DNA from: an uncultured Lachnospiraceae bacterium
GTDB lineage: Bacteria; Bacillota; Clostridia; Lachnospirales; Lachnospiraceae
Length of the DNA stretch: 64,000 nt
Assembly: GCA_949502235.1 (NCBI GenBank)
Contig: CATBDC010000006.1
Span: 1 to 64,000 of the forward strand
Direction: 5' to 3'
In this document: positions 34,331-43,027 of the stretch, in pieces
Position numbering within the stretch: position 1 is the stretch's first letter
Layout of the letters: each line of letters opens with the position of its first letter
Made by a program: the position numbers and the translations under genes
Notes under the pieces: model-generated
Told to the model about the DNA's origin: nothing
Seen by the model: only the letters and a program-made list of their open reading frames with translations
The model's database searches: none

Positions 34331-35614
34331 TTATTCTGCGATTTCAGCCTGAAGCTCATCTAACAGCTCTTTTACATTACCGCCGAGAAGCGCCTGCTGT
34401 TCTACATTGATAACGCCCTGCTTTACATCATCCCATTCAGTCTTAGCTGTAGGATAGAATTTACAGCTCCCTACGATATCAACCCAGCTTGCCATGCTTT
34501 CATCTTCCTTTGCGAGAATCTCTCCGCCGGTAGATGTAGCAGGAAGGAAGCCTTCCATGAGAACCCACTCAGAATAGCGCGCATCCTCGTAGAAGAAATC
34601 AAAGAATGTCTTGATAGCTTCCATCTCAGCATCAGAGTAATCATTGTCAAAGCACATAAAACGATCCATAACGCCTGCGGATACGGAATCAACGCCTCCG
34701 TTTGTAGGAATAGGAGCTACTGCGTAGTTAACAGAATAGCCGCCGTCAGCAATATATGTAGGAATACTGTTAGGTCCGATCATCATGGCAACCTGCCCTG
34801 CACCGAACATATCCTGAAGATCGTAACGGGTATCATTTGCCGGGTCGCTGTTTGTGTAGCCTTCTTTTACCAGGTTTATAGCGTATTCAATAGCTTCCAC
34901 GTTCTTGTCGCTGTTCAGCACCCAGTTGCCGTCATCATCTACAAAGCCGCCGCCGTTATTCCAGGTGTAGTAAGCAAAAGCCGCCTGGCCTTCATCTGTG
35001 GTCATGTCAATGCCCCACGGATAAATCTTGGAATCGTGAGCCTTAATTGCTTTACATGCCTCGGTCAGCTCATCCCAGGTAGTAGGCACCTCTACACCGG
35101 CATCTTTTAAGATGTCTGCATTGTAGTAAAGAGCACGTGCAGAAGCAAGATCCGGGATTGCCCAGATAGTGCCGTCCACGTCAGACTGCTCTAAGAATGC
35201 AGGATACATCTTGTCATAGGTCTCCTTGGAAACAAAGTCCTCTGCCGGAAGCAAAAGCCCGTCAGCCTGATAGTTGGCGAATACATCGATATTCAGGATA
35301 TCAGGTGCGTCATTGTTGGAAATACGTGTGTTAACGACTGTGTAAATATCATTCCAGGATACAACCTCCACATTGAGGTCAATGTCTGAGTACTCTGCCG
35401 TAAAGTCCTTAACAAAGCCTTCCCACCAGGAGCCCGTATTCTGGCCGTACTGTGCCGCAATAACATTGAGTTCTACCTTTCCATCGGAGCCGCCGTCATC
35501 CTTGGCCTCCTCCTTCCCGTCAGATGAGGTATCACCACCGCCGCCGCTGCTGCTGCAGGCAGCTAGTCCGCATACCATGACAAGAGTAAGAAATAGTGCT
35601 GCAAATTTCTTCAT
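34331..35614 (-). CDS. Sugar-binding lipoprotein of ABC importer (family 1)
   Basis: Extracellular solute-binding protein. The lipoprotein signal peptide is MKKFAALFLTLVMVCGLAAC with the lipobox cysteine at residue 20, then a Gly/Ser/Asp-rich linker to about residue 45. The mature part has EGFVKDFTAEYSDIDLNVEV, WAIPDLASARALYYNADIL and GQVAMMIGPNSIPTY, as in family 1 oligosaccharide or glycerol-phosphate binding proteins. Length 427 is typical. AAAAGGAGG precedes the ATG. The gap 35615-35790 upstream should hold the operon promoter; it is AT-rich, and I could not identify boxes with confidence. Confidence 0.92.
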   Translation of the reverse strand: MKKFAALFLTLVMVCGLAACSSSGGGGDTSSDGKEEAKDDGGSDGKVELNVIAAQYGQNTGSWWEGFVKDFTAEYSDIDLNVEVVSWNDIYTVVNTRISNNDAPDILNIDVFANYQADGLLLPAEDFVSKETYDKMYPAFLEQSDVDGTIWAIPDLASARALYYNADILKDAGVEVPTTWDELTEACKAIKAHDSKIYPWGIDMTTDEGQAAFAYYTWNNGGGFVDDDGNWVLNSDKNVEAIEYAINLVKEGYTNSDPANDTRYDLQDMFGAGQVAMMIGPNSIPTYIADGGYSVNYAVAPIPTNGGVDSVSAGVMDRFMCFDNDYSDAEMEAIKTFFDFFYEDARYSEWVLMEGFLPATSTGGEILAKEDESMASWVDIVGSCKFYPTAKTEWDDVKQGVINVEQQALLGGNVKELLDELQAEIAE

Positions 35615-35790
35615 AACTTAATTCCTCCTTTTACTGTTTGTCTCTGTTTACCAGAGTGTACTATAAAAGGAGTATAACATTTAATAATAGTTTCGTCAAT
35701 ATTTACATTTGAAAATCGAAAAAATATTATGTATTGTGCAAAAAGACTAAAATGAGCGCAAAAAACTAATGATTTTTACTGTTTATCTGT

Positions 35791-36690
35791 TTATTTTACC
35801 AAATTTAGTACAAATAATACTCCGCACAGGGTGTCCATTCCGGAGGAGTGTCCGATTTCAGAAAAAGCATTTTTGATTTGTTCTGCTTCCGGAATTGCTG
35901 CCAGGCCATTCACTGCCAGGCTGAATTGTTCTTCCAGTGCGCAAATAAGGAAAGCTGCGCTGATATCAATGGTATCGGAAAGATGTGACGCAATTTCTGA
36001 TTTTAATTTTTTTTCAAAGGGGCCGTTCTTTTTCCCGAGAAGGCAAAGCCCTGCCAGCGCTCCGCATAGAAAATCGTCCCCGCTGGGGGTAAGTCCGATT
36101 CCGAGGCCTAAAAGACCGGAGAGCGTACTCCCGGATTTTTCAAATTCTTTATTATGATACAGCCTGGCGCTGTCTTCAATGCGTCTTTTTGCGGCAAGGA
36201 GCATGAGAGAAAGCTCTTTTTCGGAGGAACAGTTAAATATAGATGAAAAACCGCCGGTATCCCCATGAAAAAGGGCATCTTCGATATTTCTGGCAAGACG
36301 TGCCTTCTGACGGGAGGCGTCCCCATCAGAAAGTGAAGCAAAAACAGAGGGAAGCTTTAAATCATAATGAACAGCATCAGAGTATGTAAATAGAAAGGGC
36401 TGGGGAGAGGAGCATATTTCTATGGATTCTCCTGAAATTCTTACAAGCTCTCCCTTTTCTATGGGGAGCGTATTCATGCTGTCAGAGGGGAGCTCTGTAA
36501 TCAGGCTTAAAGGAGACAGAGGAGTGCCGTCTGCCTGCAGGGCAAGAAGCCGCCCGTTTACGGACAGATTGATTGTTTTGCGGTATACGGAATGTACGGT
36601 TCCCAGGCAGGCAGATGCTTTTGTCTTTTCCCAGGCGTTTTTTAACAAACTGCCGGCATAATCCGACATTTTTCGGATAGAAACATACAT
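35791..36690 (-). CDS. allH: AllH-like DUF2877 protein (oxamate carbamoyltransferase component)
   Basis: DUF2877-family protein. The signature LGLGIGLTPSGDDFLCGALAGL (in two parts, about residues 190-211) is clear, as is the DTIDISAAFLICALEEQFSL segment. In Escherichia coli the DUF2877 protein AllH (YlbF) works with AllF (FdrA) and AllG (YlbE) as oxamic transcarbamylase, which releases carbamoyl phosphate and oxamate from oxalurate. Here allF and allG are fused some 20 kb away at 56465, and AllH stands alone, divergent from the first allantoinase gene with a shared 324-base promoter region. AAAGGAG precedes the ATG at 36690. Family firm; role by known association. Confidence 0.82.
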   Translation of the reverse strand: MYVSIRKMSDYAGSLLKNAWEKTKASACLGTVHSVYRKTINLSVNGRLLALQADGTPLSPLSLITELPSDSMNTLPIEKGELVRISGESIEICSSPQPFLFTYSDAVHYDLKLPSVFASLSDGDASRQKARLARNIEDALFHGDTGGFSSIFNCSSEKELSLMLLAAKRRIEDSARLYHNKEFEKSGSTLSGLLGLGIGLTPSGDDFLCGALAGLCLLGKKNGPFEKKLKSEIASHLSDTIDISAAFLICALEEQFSLAVNGLAAIPEAEQIKNAFSEIGHSSGMDTLCGVLFVLNLVK

Positions 36691-37014
36691 AAAATAGAAA
36701 CTCCTTTCGATAAATTATTAACAATATATATAAAAATATAAGAAACGCGGCTGATAATTTGGCGAAAATATACGATAAATATAGTATCAGATTCAGGCGA
36801 AAAGTGCAAATGAAAGAAATTAAAAAGTGGTTGATAAAATTTTAAATATTTATGTACAAATTTTAATACGGATTATCTATTTTGCACAAAAACAAAGGTG
36901 AAAATTTGATGATTTAGGCTATTGTGATTTGATGCATAATGGATTAAAATACAAGTAGGATGTTAAAAAAGGGTTGACCAGTTGTTTTTAAATTTTTTAA
37001 AGGAGGTACATTGG
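36691..37014. promoter_or_regulatory. Divergent promoter region between allH and the first allantoinase gene
   Basis: 324 bases, very AT-rich, no gene. It must drive allH leftward and the allantoinase-permease operon rightward. A GGCGAAAA direct repeat near 36762 and 36799 is visible. TGTACAAATTTTAATACG at about 36852 resembles TGTACAAATAATACG near 42926 upstream of the symporter gene. No strong sigma-A boxes could be fixed. Confidence 0.4.
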
Positions 37015-38418
37015 ATGTACGATTTAGTGATTCGAAATGGAAAACTAGTAACTCCGGACCGCATTTATGAGGCTGATATTGCCATCTCTGACGGCAAGTA
37101 TGCCGCATTTTTTGCGCTGGGAACCGAGGCAGAAGCAAAAGAGACAATCGATGCAGCCGGGAACTATGTATTCCCGGGAATTATTGACTGTCATGCTCAT
37201 CTGAATGAGCCGGGCTTCGAGTACAGGGAGGATTTTGAGACAGGCTCCCGTGCCGCGGCTGTGGCAGGCTGCACAACGCTGATTGACATGCCCCTTAACA
37301 ATGACCCGTCTCTTATGAATAAGGAGATCTTTGACCTTAAGATGGGAAAGATCAGCAAACATTCTGTTGTTGATTATGCTCTTTGGGGCGGACTCGTGGG
37401 AGACTATGATGACAAGCCAGGTTCTGTAAAGAACAACATGAAGGATTTAGTTGATCTGCATAACTGCGGTGTCGCAGCTTTCAAGGGCTTTACCTGCCCG
37501 AATGGGGATCTGTTCCCTACCGTCAATATGGGAAATGTGCGAAAAGCTCTGGAAATCTTAAAACCCTACGGTGCGCTGTGCGGTTTCCACTGTGAGGAGT
37601 TTGGCCAGGTTCTGGAGAGAGAGAAGGAAGCAAAGGCAAAGGAAGGCCAGACAAATGAGCAGAAAATCCGTGATTTTCTTGATTCCCACGATGTCTGGAC
37701 GGAATATGTTGCAACAAAGAATGTGATTGATATGGCAAGAGCTACGGGCGGACGTGTGCATATCTGCCATGTAAGCCATCCCATGGTGGCACAGGTTGTC
37801 AAGGACGCGATTCATGAAGGACTTCCGATTACGGCAGAGACCTGTCCTCATTATCTTGGATTTACGGAGGATTTTGTATTTGAAAAAGGCGCTCCGGCAA
37901 AATGTACTCCGCCGATGCGCACAAAGGAGGACATGGAGAAGCTTTGGGACTATGTGCTTGACGGAACTCTGTCCTGTGTAGGAAGCGATCACTCTCCGGC
38001 AGCAGATGAGGAGAAGGATAATGCAACAAAGGATATCTGGCATGCATGGGGCGGCCTGAATGCGATTCAGTTCTTCCTTCCTATGATGTTTGACATGGTA
38101 GTAAATAAGAAGGGATTAAGCCCCACACTGATCGCGAAGGTTATGGACTACAATCCGGCTAAGATATTCGGCCTGTATGGACGCAAAGGTGCTTTTGAGC
38201 TTGGCTTTGACGGAGATATCGTTATTGTGGATCCAGAGAAGGCATGGAAGGTTGACCAGACGAAGCTTCTTACCAAGGGACATGTATCCTGCTTTGACGG
38301 ACAGGAAGGAAAGGGTGCTCCTACCTGTACCATCATCAGGGGAAAGGTTGTTGCTGCTGACGGAATGTACAAAGAAGAAGCGGTGGGATACGGCGAATAT
38401 ATCACACCGGTAAAATAA
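37015..38418 (+). CDS. allB: Allantoinase-type cyclic amidohydrolase, copy 1
   Basis: Opens the hydantoin ring of allantoin to give allantoate. Binuclear-metal site: DCHAHLNEPGFEYREDFE (about residues 57-74), the carbamylated lysine in VAAFKGFTC (about residue 153), His in GFHCEEFG and HICHVSHP, and Asp in VGSDHSPAA (about 320). IDMPLNN after the first metal motif favours allantoinase over dihydropyrimidinase. The ATG at 37015 follows AAAGGAGGT. Length 467 fits AllB. The NCS1 permease follows. A paralogue lies at 40493, so one of the two may act on another hydantoin-type substrate. Confidence 0.85.
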   Translation: MYDLVIRNGKLVTPDRIYEADIAISDGKYAAFFALGTEAEAKETIDAAGNYVFPGIIDCHAHLNEPGFEYREDFETGSRAAAVAGCTTLIDMPLNNDPSLMNKEIFDLKMGKISKHSVVDYALWGGLVGDYDDKPGSVKNNMKDLVDLHNCGVAAFKGFTCPNGDLFPTVNMGNVRKALEILKPYGALCGFHCEEFGQVLEREKEAKAKEGQTNEQKIRDFLDSHDVWTEYVATKNVIDMARATGGRVHICHVSHPMVAQVVKDAIHEGLPITAETCPHYLGFTEDFVFEKGAPAKCTPPMRTKEDMEKLWDYVLDGTLSCVGSDHSPAADEEKDNATKDIWHAWGGLNAIQFFLPMMFDMVVNKKGLSPTLIAKVMDYNPAKIFGLYGRKGAFELGFDGDIVIVDPEKAWKVDQTKLLTKGHVSCFDGQEGKGAPTCTIIRGKVVAADGMYKEEAVGYGEYITPVK

Positions 38419-38449
38419 CCCGGATGGGAAAGAAAAAAGGAGAGAGAAT

Positions 38450-39814
38450 ATGAGTGATGTAAATAACGAAAAGAAACAGGCCAGCTCTATAGCCCCAATT
38501 AAAAAGGAAGATCGAATCATGAGCTGGGGCTCTAATACCATGCTGTGGCTCGGCGGATGTATTTCCATCGGTACATTATCCATGGGTTCAGCCCAGCTTG
38601 AGAACGGACTTAATTTACTGCAGCTGTTCCTTGCGGTATTGATCGGTTCTACAATTCTGGTTATTGGTATTGCGTGCAACGACCAGTTTTCCTATGTGAC
38701 AGGCGCGCCTTACGCGGTACAGCTTAAGATGTCCTTTGGTACAAAGGGAAGCATTGTTCCTGTATTTATAAGAGGACTTCCGGCTATCGTGTGGTATGGT
38801 TATCAGACATGGCTGGGCGGTACGGCGATTAATAATATCTTCCGTGCATTCGGACTGGATATTCAGTATGGCTATGTAATTTTCTTTATTTTGTTCCAGC
38901 TGGTTCAGATTTACCTTTCTACAAAGGGCTTCCAGGGAGCAAAATGGGTCGGTAACATAGGCGGCGTGGTTATTACTATTGCTATGCTTTATCTGTTATA
39001 CCTCTGCCTGACGACACAGTGGGACGCGATTTCTGCAAATCTTCTTGGCATAGAGGGAACATGGGGAATGCCGTTTGTGGCAGCGATTATCGCATTTTTC
39101 GGTAACAGTACCACAGTTATGCTTAATGCCGGCGATTATTCCCGTGAAGTAAAAGACGGCTATTCAAGCGGTGTGCGCGGAATATCCTACTTCCTTGCTA
39201 TGGTTCCTGCAACAGTACTTCTCGGTATGATCGGCGCTATGGCATGCTCAGCAACAGGCGTTGCAAACCCGATCAATGCATTTTATGAGATGGTTGACAG
39301 CAAGCTTGTTCTTGTTGTAACTCTCTGCTTCATTATTATGGCACAGTTATCAACAAACCTTGCGTCCAACGTAATTCCGCCGGCATATGCATTTATGGAT
39401 GTATTTAAGATGAAGCACAGGACAGCAGTTATTATTGTCGGTATCCTTGCGGTATGTACGTGTCCGTGGGTTCTGACAAATGACAGCTCTGCGGCAGGGC
39501 TTGCTCTGTTTACCAAGATTTATACGGCATTTTTCGGACCAATTTTTGCGGTACTGATTACGGATTATTTCATTCTTCACAGAAGAAAAATTTCCGATTC
39601 TCTGTTAAAGGATCTGTATAATGAAGAAGGCGAGCACAAGGGCGTGAACTGGGCAGCGATTATCGCCATTGCAGTAGGCGCGGTTATCGGATTATTTAAT
39701 GTTGATATTTCCTTCTTCACAGCTACGATTCCAACGGCCCTTATTTTCTACTTTGGCATGAAGATGATGCCGTCATGCGCGAGCTTCAGAAAGGGCACGA
39801 CATTAGATAAATAA
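38450..39814 (+). CDS. NCS1-family nucleobase/allantoin permease
   Basis: Proton- or sodium-coupled importer of the cytosine/uracil/allantoin family, about twelve helices. Family features include IMSWGSNTMLWLGGCISIGT in the first helix, TGAPYAVQLKMSFGTKGSIV (about residues 84-103) and FFGNSTTVMLNAGDYSREV (about 210-228). Length 454 is in the CodB/PucI range. Position between two allantoinase-type genes indicates allantoin as substrate, which is inference from context. AAAGGAGAG precedes the ATG, and the stop overlaps the next start as TAATG. Confidence 0.88.
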   Translation: MSDVNNEKKQASSIAPIKKEDRIMSWGSNTMLWLGGCISIGTLSMGSAQLENGLNLLQLFLAVLIGSTILVIGIACNDQFSYVTGAPYAVQLKMSFGTKGSIVPVFIRGLPAIVWYGYQTWLGGTAINNIFRAFGLDIQYGYVIFFILFQLVQIYLSTKGFQGAKWVGNIGGVVITIAMLYLLYLCLTTQWDAISANLLGIEGTWGMPFVAAIIAFFGNSTTVMLNAGDYSREVKDGYSSGVRGISYFLAMVPATVLLGMIGAMACSATGVANPINAFYEMVDSKLVLVVTLCFIIMAQLSTNLASNVIPPAYAFMDVFKMKHRTAVIIVGILAVCTCPWVLTNDSSAAGLALFTKIYTAFFGPIFAVLITDYFILHRRKISDSLLKDLYNEEGEHKGVNWAAIIAIAVGAVIGLFNVDISFFTATIPTALIFYFGMKMMPSCASFRKGTTLDK

Positions 39815-40488
39815 TGGATGAAAAAAAGTCTGTAGAAGAGTATATGGCGGAGCTTGGGGATATTGTGATGCTGGAAAGGTCGCTGTGCGGGCAGGAGAAA
39901 ACAGCAAAGGCATATGGGGATTATACATATATTCCCCAGGAGCCGCCGCAGTACAAGAACAGGGCCTCCCTGGGAATGATTACACTCTCGGCCACATGGG
40001 TGCTGTTCGATGTTTTTGCATTTTTTATGAATTATAGAGGAATCGGCATAGGAGCTTCCATATTTACGGCGGCCCTGATTATTTTCTTCATTGTGCTGCA
40101 GACAAGGGGGAAGAAAGCTTACAGAAAGCTTTGGAAGGAATATGAAGAATACAGCCATGCGTACGAGCTGGTGAAGCTTCTTGAGGAGCCGGGGCGGCGC
40201 ACAAGAAGAGTACTTGAAGGCCTTTATGAAAAGAGCGGGATCTACGAAAGATACCGGAATCTGAATACCGTATGTGCCATACAGGGGTATCTTAAGTCAG
40301 GCAGGGCCTTGGAGATTTACGGGCCGGAGAGTGTCTACAGGCTGTATGATAAGGAGGCGCGGGAGGGCAATGTTCCCGATGTAAGCCTGGAAATCGAAAG
40401 TGATATTCAAAGTGTGGAGCAGATTCCGGCATACTGCAGAGAAATAGAAGTACTTTTGAATAAAATTCAAAAAAATGAAGGAAACTGA
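39814..40488 (+). CDS. Uncharacterised membrane protein with two helices
   Basis: 224 residues, not recognised. Two adjacent membrane helices lie at about residues 53-90 (ITLSATWVLFDVFAFFMNY and IGIGASIFTAALIIFFIVLQ), followed by a cytoplasmic, charged, helix-rich C-terminal domain (KLWKEYEEYSHAYELVKLLE). The start shares a base with the permease stop (TAATG), so it is translationally coupled to the allantoin-permease gene, and its 3' end overlaps the leader of the second amidohydrolase. It could be a permease accessory or sensor. Function unknown. Confidence 0.7.
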   Translation: MDEKKSVEEYMAELGDIVMLERSLCGQEKTAKAYGDYTYIPQEPPQYKNRASLGMITLSATWVLFDVFAFFMNYRGIGIGASIFTAALIIFFIVLQTRGKKAYRKLWKEYEEYSHAYELVKLLEEPGRRTRRVLEGLYEKSGIYERYRNLNTVCAIQGYLKSGRALEIYGPESVYRLYDKEAREGNVPDVSLEIESDIQSVEQIPAYCREIEVLLNKIQKNEGN

Positions 40489-40492
40489 AATT

Positions 40493-41869
40493 ATGTATGA
40501 TGTATTGGTGAAAAACGGTAAAATCGTTACTGCTGATTCTGTCATAGAAGGAAATGTTGCCATAAAAGACGGTAGAATTGCCGCAGTTCTCGCAGCCGGT
40601 ATGGAGCCGGAGGCAGCAGAAGTGGTTGACGCGGCAGGGAAGTATGTATTCCCGGGAGCAATTGATACACATGCCCATCTGAATGATCCGGGCTTTGAAT
40701 GGCGTGAGGATTATGAGCATGGAACAGCGGCGGCAGCTCTTGGCGGTTATACGACTGTGATTGACATGCCTCTTCAAAATGACCCGTGTATGACAAATGC
40801 GGAAGCATTTGATTTTAAAGAAAACAAGGTTTCTTCTAACGCATATGTGGACTATTGCTTCTGGGGCGGCCTTACAAGCTATAATTTTAATGATTTGAAG
40901 GATTTGGACGAAAAGGGCTGCGTATCCTTTAAATCCTTTATCGGCCCGGTATCTCCGGACTATGAGTCGCTTAACTATGGCCAGGCAATGGAGGCAATGG
41001 AGATTATTAAGGAATTTGACGGGCGTGCGGGCTTCCACTGTGAGGATTATGCGATTATCAAAAACCAGGAGAAGAGGATGAAGGAGGCCGGGCGCAATGA
41101 CTGGAAGGCGTTCTTAGAGTCCCGCCCGGTTGTGGCAGAGATTGTTGCTGTGGACGCGATTATTGAGATTGCAAAGGCGACAGGCTGTAAAGCTCACATC
41201 TGCCATGTATCCCACCCGGCAGTTGCGAAGAAGATTAAGGCAGCGCAGGATGAGGGATATGATATTACGGCAGAGACCTGTACTCATTATTTGACCTTTA
41301 GTAATGAGGATGTGATTGAAAAGGGTCCTCTTTATAAATGCGCGCCGGTTCTTCAGCCTAAGGAAGCGGTCGAGGAGATGTGGGAGTATGTGAAGGCAGG
41401 GGTATTCAGCGGAATCGCTTCCGATCATTCGCCATGCTCCTATGACGAAAAGTACAATGAGATTCTCGGGAATAAGATTGAGACTGTATTCGATGTGTGG
41501 GGCGGCTGCTCCGGCATCCAGAGCGGTTTCCAGGCTGCCTTCAGCGAGGGCGTTGTAAAGAGGGGCGTGTGTCCCACTGTACTTGCAGACGCAATGTCCG
41601 TAAAGCCGGCGAAGGCTTTTGGAATCTACGGAAAGAAGGGGGATATTAAGCCTGGCTTTGATGCAGATCTGTTGATTGTTGATCCGGAGAAGGAATGGGA
41701 GATCACAGAAGAATCCCTCTTGTATGTGAATAAGATTTCTGCCTTTGTCGGTCTTAAGGGAAAAGGCCTTCCGGTGATGACGCTTGTACGCGGTAATGTG
41801 ATCGCAAAAGACGGCAGGATTGTTGCCAAAAAGGGTACGGGAGAGCTGGTTAAAAAGCTCGGAGAGTAA
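40493..41869 (+). CDS. Allantoinase-type cyclic amidohydrolase, copy 2
   Basis: Paralogue of the protein at 37015 with every metal ligand kept: DTHAHLNDPGFEWREDYE, lysine in CVSFKSFIG, His in GFHCEDYA and HICHVSHP, Asp in IASDHSPCS. IDMPLQN again points to the allantoinase branch. The ATG at 40493 is chosen over the one at 40475 because AAGGA lies ten bases upstream and the protein then begins MYDVLVKNGK like its paralogue. Length 458. It may be a second allantoinase, perhaps with different stereochemical or substrate preference, or a hydantoinase. A strong terminator follows. Confidence 0.83.
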   Translation: MYDVLVKNGKIVTADSVIEGNVAIKDGRIAAVLAAGMEPEAAEVVDAAGKYVFPGAIDTHAHLNDPGFEWREDYEHGTAAAALGGYTTVIDMPLQNDPCMTNAEAFDFKENKVSSNAYVDYCFWGGLTSYNFNDLKDLDEKGCVSFKSFIGPVSPDYESLNYGQAMEAMEIIKEFDGRAGFHCEDYAIIKNQEKRMKEAGRNDWKAFLESRPVVAEIVAVDAIIEIAKATGCKAHICHVSHPAVAKKIKAAQDEGYDITAETCTHYLTFSNEDVIEKGPLYKCAPVLQPKEAVEEMWEYVKAGVFSGIASDHSPCSYDEKYNEILGNKIETVFDVWGGCSGIQSGFQAAFSEGVVKRGVCPTVLADAMSVKPAKAFGIYGKKGDIKPGFDADLLIVDPEKEWEITEESLLYVNKISAFVGLKGKGLPVMTLVRGNVIAKDGRIVAKKGTGELVKKLGE

Positions 41870-41876
41870 AGGAATG

Positions 41877-41910
41877 AGCTGGAGAGTGTGTATTGCTCTC
41901 TGGCTTTTTT
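41877..41910 (+). terminator. Terminator of the allantoinase-permease operon
   Basis: Ten-base stem AGCTGGAGAG (41877-41886) with CTCTCTGGCT (41896-41905), two G-T pairs, nine-base loop, then a six-T run. Confidence 0.85.
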
Positions 41911-41991
41911 GTTTCTAAACGGGACGCCATACTCTGCAGCGGCAGACGTTTAGGGAGGCAGAGAAAGGTGAATAGCTAAAGGAGATGAATC

Positions 41992-42912
41992 ATGGACAAT
42001 TATGACATTCCTACAAATGTAAAATGGACAAATGAAAATTCGAGAGGTTCTATCTCTTATCTGATTGACGTATATCAGGATCCACAGAATCTGGCGCTTA
42101 CAGGTTTTATTAAAATGCACGCCCATCCGGAAATTCAGTTCTGCTATGTAACAAAAGGCGAGGTGGAATTTATTGTAGAGAATCTGCGGTATACGGCGGC
42201 AAAAGGCGAGATTGTATATATTAATTCCAACTGTATTCATATGTCCCGGGCCTTAAAGCCGGGGAGCACCTATGCGTGCTTTAACATTAAGCCGGAATAT
42301 CTGATCCCATTTTTAAGCAGCATAGACGGGCACCGTTATATTTACCATTTCCTTCATGATCCCAATTTTTCCTCTCTGCATATCAGGGAAAAGGCGGGAT
42401 GGCAGGAAAAGGTGATCGGACTTCTCAAAAATATTTACCAGCTGTACCAGGAGGAGCCCTTTGCATTCGAGCTTCAGATTGTTTCCTGCCTTGTACAGCT
42501 CTGGTATGAGATGATTCACGGAAATGAGGAACGGATTCTTGAAAAAAATTCAGAGGAGACCCCGGCGCAGAAAAGGATAAAAAAGGCTCTTAAGTACATT
42601 GATGAGCATTATCAGGAAACCATAGAGCTTAAAGATATCGCAGATGAGCTGGGGGTGAGTGCCGGGGAGGTGAGCCGTCTTTTTAAGAAAATGCTGAATG
42701 AGACATGCTTTGAATATATAGGAAATTTCCGTATCATGAGGAGTATGGATCTGCTGAATTATACGGACATGTCTATCAGCGAGATCGCCCTTAAGACTGG
42801 CTTTAACAGCTTTAGCTATTACACAAAATATTTCAAAAGTAAGGTGGGATGTTCCCCTTCTTCGTATAGAAATCATATAAAAGAGCACAAATCCAAAGAG
42901 CTGTTTCGCTAA
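41992..42912 (+). CDS. AraC-family regulator with N-terminal cupin sensor
   Basis: Transcription factor. The N-terminal cupin ligand-binding domain has MHAHPEIQFCYVTKGEVEFI (about residues 42-61). The C-terminal double helix-turn-helix is typical of AraC/XylS: IELKDIADELGVSAGEVSRL (about 215-234), then MSISEIALKTGFNSFSYYTK and FKSKVGCSPSSYRN. Length 306 is normal. AAAGGAGATG precedes the ATG. It lies between the allantoinase operon and the symporter-MalY pair and could control either side; no binding site is proven. Confidence 0.9.
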   Translation: MDNYDIPTNVKWTNENSRGSISYLIDVYQDPQNLALTGFIKMHAHPEIQFCYVTKGEVEFIVENLRYTAAKGEIVYINSNCIHMSRALKPGSTYACFNIKPEYLIPFLSSIDGHRYIYHFLHDPNFSSLHIREKAGWQEKVIGLLKNIYQLYQEEPFAFELQIVSCLVQLWYEMIHGNEERILEKNSEETPAQKRIKKALKYIDEHYQETIELKDIADELGVSAGEVSRLFKKMLNETCFEYIGNFRIMRSMDLLNYTDMSISEIALKTGFNSFSYYTKYFKSKVGCSPSSYRNHIKEHKSKELFR

Positions 42913-43027
42913 AGGATGTTAAAATTGTACAAATAATACGCAGAAATGTAATAGAAAAATACAAATACAGCAAATATAATAACTGCATTGAAAGCTTTCA
43001 AAATGTAAATCGAAAGGTGATACGTTT

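Noticed and set aside
40292..41038. A 248-codon minus-strand reading frame
   Set aside because: It is antisense to the second amidohydrolase gene, with no ribosome site and no recognisable protein features.
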